Positions 13,156 to 15,010 of a DNA stretch of 15,010 nt are shown piece after piece. A program made the translations under genes and the position numbers. This DNA comes from an uncultured Actinomycetes bacterium (GTDB taxonomy: Bacteria > Actinomycetota > Thermoleophilia > Miltoncostaeales > Miltoncostaeaceae), in assembly GCA_903866425.1 (NCBI GenBank), contig CAIPNN010000140.1, positions 1 through 15,010 on the forward strand. Direction: 5' to 3'. Positions within the stretch are counted from its first letter, which is position 1, and each line of letters opens with the position of its first letter. The notes below the pieces were generated by a model, which did not search any database, was not told where the DNA came from, and saw nothing but the letters and a program-made list of their open reading frames with translations.

Positions 13156-13994
13156 GCGGATCGCTCACCGTGGTGGCCACGCCCATCGGCAACCTCGACG
13201 ACCTGTCGCCCCGCGCCGCTGCCGCGCTGTGTGCGGCCGATGTGGTGGCGTGTGAGGACACCCGGCGCACGGCGACGCTGCTCAGGCACGTGGGGTCGGA
13301 TGCACCGATGGTGCCCACGCACGAGCACAACGAGGCGTCGCGATCGGGCGATCTGGTGCGGCGCATGCAGGACGGCGCTGCCGTGGTGCTGGTGAGCGAC
13401 GCCGGTATGCCGGCCGTGAGTGATCCGGGCGCCCGGGTGGTTGCTGCGGCCATCGACGCCGATATTCCCGTGATGGTCATTCCCGGGGCCGGCGCCGTGG
13501 AGATGGCGCTGGTGGCGTCGGGGCTCGCCAATGGCACGGGGTATGCCTTTGCCGGGTTCGCCCCGCGCAAGGCCGGGGAACTTGCCACGTTCATCCAGCG
13601 GCTCGATGCCTGGGGCGAGCCGGTGGTGGTGTTCGAAGGACCCAAGCGCGTGGGGGCGCTCATGCGCGCGCTGGCCGATCACGACCCCGATCGCCCGGTG
13701 GCGGTGTGCCGCGAACTGACCAAGGTGCATGAAGAGGTGCTCCGCGGCACCGCTCTCGAACTCGCTGAGCGAATCACCGGGCCGCTCAAGGGCGAGGTGG
13801 CCGTCGTGATCGCGCCGCCGGCTGAGCCCCCCGCGCAGGATGAGGACGCGCTTGCCGATGCGCTGATGCCGATGATCGAGGCCGGCATGAGCCCGGCCCG
13901 GGCCGCTGACGTGGTGGCCGGCCTTGGCGCCGCGTCGCGGAATGCGGCCTACCGCGCGGCGCTTGCCGCAGCGGCCACCCGCAATTCGGCGTAG
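13152..13994 (+). CDS. rsmI: 16S rRNA 2'-O-ribose C1402 methyltransferase RsmI
   Basis: This 280-residue SAM-dependent methyltransferase of the tetrapyrrole-methylase fold modifies C1402 in the 16S rRNA P site. Family motifs are VVATPIGNLDDLSPRA (7-22), CEDTRRT (34-40), HEHNE (57-61), SDAGMPAVSDPG (82-93), GFAPRK (135-140) and VFEGPKR. The usual PGPSA loop reads PGAGA (111-115), a mild departure. The start ATG 13152 overlaps the glucokinase stop as ATGA, so it is translationally coupled. The last 46 bp overlap, antisense, the end of the small nucleotidyltransferase-like gene. rsmI followed by metG is a common bacterial neighbourhood. Confidence 0.95.
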   Translation: MSGSLTVVATPIGNLDDLSPRAAAALCAADVVACEDTRRTATLLRHVGSDAPMVPTHEHNEASRSGDLVRRMQDGAAVVLVSDAGMPAVSDPGARVVAAAIDADIPVMVIPGAGAVEMALVASGLANGTGYAFAGFAPRKAGELATFIQRLDAWGEPVVVFEGPKRVGALMRALADHDPDRPVAVCRELTKVHEEVLRGTALELAERITGPLKGEVAVVIAPPAEPPAQDEDALADALMPMIEAGMSPARAADVVAGLGAASRNAAYRAALAAAATRNSA

Positions 13995-14446
13995 GCGAGG
14001 GCCGCCGCCGGCTGGGCCGGCAGTTGCTCACGTGCCCGCTGCTCGCGCGCGGCGTCACCCGACACCACCGCCCGGGCAAGTGACTCACCCGGAGTCTCAA
14101 CGCGCACGGTTCCACCGCCAAAGCGCACGGTCACCGCGTCGGCATCGTCGGCCTGCAGCACGCCCCCCGGGCCCTCTACGCGCAGGCCGCCCGAAAGATC
14201 GAGTTCGATCCCGGCCAGGGTTCCCTGGCTCCGAAGCGACCACCACCCGCTGCCCTCAATTGGCATGGGAGATGGGAGGCCCAGTGCATCCGCGGCGCGG
14301 GCGGCATCGGCCGCAGCCACCTCGATGTCCACGTCGGATGGGCGCCCGTGCATGCCCAGCAGCAGGCGTCCGGTGCCGCCGGCGAGGCGCCACGGCACCC
14401 CCGCACGGTCGAGCCGTGACGCTGCTGCGGCCAGCGCGGCGAGCAC
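13949..14446 (-). CDS. Small nucleotidyltransferase-fold protein
   Basis: This product of about 165 residues looks like a minimal nucleotidyltransferase-superfamily domain. It has WRLAGGTGRLLLG (19-31) matching the glycine-rich loop, followed by RPSDVDIEV (35-43) with the D38-x-D40 metal pair, and a third acidic candidate in IELDL (80-84). Relatives include aminoglycoside or lincosamide nucleotidyltransferases and toxin-antitoxin MNT domains; no partner HEPN gene is adjacent, so the substrate is open. The start is uncertain: GTG 14446 has no Shine-Dalgarno, whereas GGAGG at 14488-14484 would serve only a rare ATA at 14476. Its 3' end overlaps rsmI and its 5' side faces the metG promoter. The open frame runs on into metG, but that part is a shadow. 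Confidence 0.6.
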   Translation of the reverse strand: MLAALAAAASRLDRAGVPWRLAGGTGRLLLGMHGRPSDVDIEVAAADAARAADALGLPSPMPIEGSGWWSLRSQGTLAGIELDLSGGLRVEGPGGVLQADDADAVTVRFGGGTVRVETPGESLARAVVSGDAAREQRAREQLPAQPAAALAYAELRVAAAASAAR

Positions 14447-14473
14447 CTGCGCCGGGGTTGGCGTGCGCGCCGC

Positions 14474-14479
14474 TATCCT
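14474..14479 (+). promoter_or_regulatory. Candidate -10 for leaderless metG
   Basis: TATCCT lies 9 bp before the GTG of metG, and no Shine-Dalgarno precedes that GTG. Transcription starting 6-10 bp after the -10 would begin at or next to the start codon, giving a leaderless mRNA, common in Actinobacteria. No strong -35 was found. Confidence 0.45.
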
Positions 14480-14488
14480 GCTGCCTCC

Positions 14489-15010
14489 GTGCCTGATTCC
14501 TTCTTCATCACCACGCCGATCTATTACGTGAACGCGAACCCCCATGTGGGTCACGCGTACACCTCGATCATGGCCGACATCATCGCCCGCCACCATCGCC
14601 AGGCGGGCGACGACGTGTTTTTCCTCACTGGCACTGACGAGCACGGGGCAAAGATCGCCCAGGCCGCCGAGGCGCTCGGGCGCACCCCGCGTGAGCACGC
14701 CGACGCCCTGTCGGCTCAGTTCCGGCACATGGGCGACACGCTGGGGTCGACATACGACTTCTTCATCCGCACCACCGACGACCAGCACAAGGCCGTGGTG
14801 CAGCAGCTCATCCAGCGTATGCACGACAAGGGCGACATCTACAAGGGCTCGTACGGCGGCTGGTACTGCACCTCATGCGAGGCCTTCTACAACGAGGGCG
14901 ACCTGGCTGAGGGCCAGACCTGCCCCACGCATCAGCGCCCCGTGGAGTGGATTGAGGAGGAGAACTGGTTCTTCCGTCTCTCCGCGTATCAGGACCGCCT
15001 GCTCGAGCAC
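14489..15010 (+). CDS. metG: Methionyl-tRNA synthetase, N-terminal part
   Basis: The frame from GTG 14489 is open to the window end, giving the first 174 residues of a class I methionyl-tRNA synthetase, which charges tRNA-Met with methionine. Visible are ITTPIYYVNANPHVGHAYT (7-25) with the HIGH-like HVGH (19-22), LTGTDEHGAKI (47-57), and the start of the zinc-knuckle region with C127 and C130 (YCTSCEAFY) and C145 and H148 (CPTH), then WIEEENWFFRLS. The KMSKS motif and anticodon domain lie outside. The GTG is chosen because homologous similarity starts at once with no upstream in-frame support. It has no Shine-Dalgarno and a close upstream TATCCT. Confidence 0.96.
   Translation, partial: MPDSFFITTPIYYVNANPHVGHAYTSIMADIIARHHRQAGDDVFFLTGTDEHGAKIAQAAEALGRTPREHADALSAQFRHMGDTLGSTYDFFIRTTDDQHKAVVQQLIQRMHDKGDIYKGSYGGWYCTSCEAFYNEGDLAEGQTCPTHQRPVEWIEEENWFFRLSAYQDRLLEH

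Noticed and set aside
12723..13730. 335-codon minus-strand frame over glucokinase and rsmI
   Set aside because: Antisense to two strongly supported genes; His/Gly/Arg-rich with no domain.
14447..14824. N-terminal extension of the nucleotidyltransferase-like frame
   Set aside because: This part is antisense to the conserved metG N-terminus and shows no domain similarity.

Overview
The window is about two-thirds G+C. It encodes actinobacterial-type proteins: GTTCAC-type Pho boxes, a LytR-CpsA-Psr cell-wall ligase, an FmdB zinc-ribbon protein with a disordered tail, and several GTG starts, some with no visible Shine-Dalgarno. I infer a high-GC Actinomycetota, possibly a deep branch such as Thermoleophilia; the taxon is not proven from sequence alone. 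It reads as ordinary chromosome: no tRNA, rRNA, CRISPR array, insertion sequence or integrase was seen.

Region 1 (1-5506) is a phosphate locus. The 3' end of a SpoIIE/PP2C-type phosphatase gene meets, tail to tail, a PhoB/PhoP-type response-regulator gene on the minus strand. The regulator is divergent from pstS, and their shared 217-bp gap carries two oppositely oriented arrays of GTTCAC-like hexamers at 11-bp spacing. pstS ends in a 17-bp perfect hairpin. A third 11-bp-spaced pair lies just before a gene in which PstC and PstA are fused into one polypeptide, followed by pstB with an ATGA overlap. No phoU or phoR is visible.

Region 2 (5507-7684) has two dyads after pstB, then a minus-strand coupled pair: a membrane-anchored polysaccharide deacetylase followed by a UPF0104/LPG-synthase-type membrane protein. 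The gap upstream of the deacetylase carries a CIRCE-like HrcA operator next to a TATACT -10 box, pointing at fmdB.

Region 3 (7685-10301) holds fmdB, convergent through a bidirectional hairpin with a minus-strand gapdh-arsJ pair. That pair is the arsenate-resistance module in which GAPDH makes 1-arseno-3-phosphoglycerate and ArsJ exports it. No arsR or arsC is visible nearby.

Region 4 (10302-15010) has a 70-residue orphan gene with a strong ribosome-binding site, a 307-bp gap with a long stable hairpin, an LCP-family gene, a divergent ROK glucokinase gene overlapping rsmI (ATGA), a small minus-strand nucleotidyltransferase-like gene overlapping the end of rsmI, and the 5' part of metG.

The main themes are phosphate sensing and uptake, arsenate detoxification, cell-envelope building, heat or redox stress (CIRCE-fmdB), and housekeeping (glucokinase, rsmI, metG). 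The best second-look items are the CIRCE-like site before fmdB, the divergent Pho-box architecture with the internal box and hairpin in the pst operon, the PstC-PstA fusion, the gapdh-arsJ pair without a local regulator, and the structured gap near 10960.
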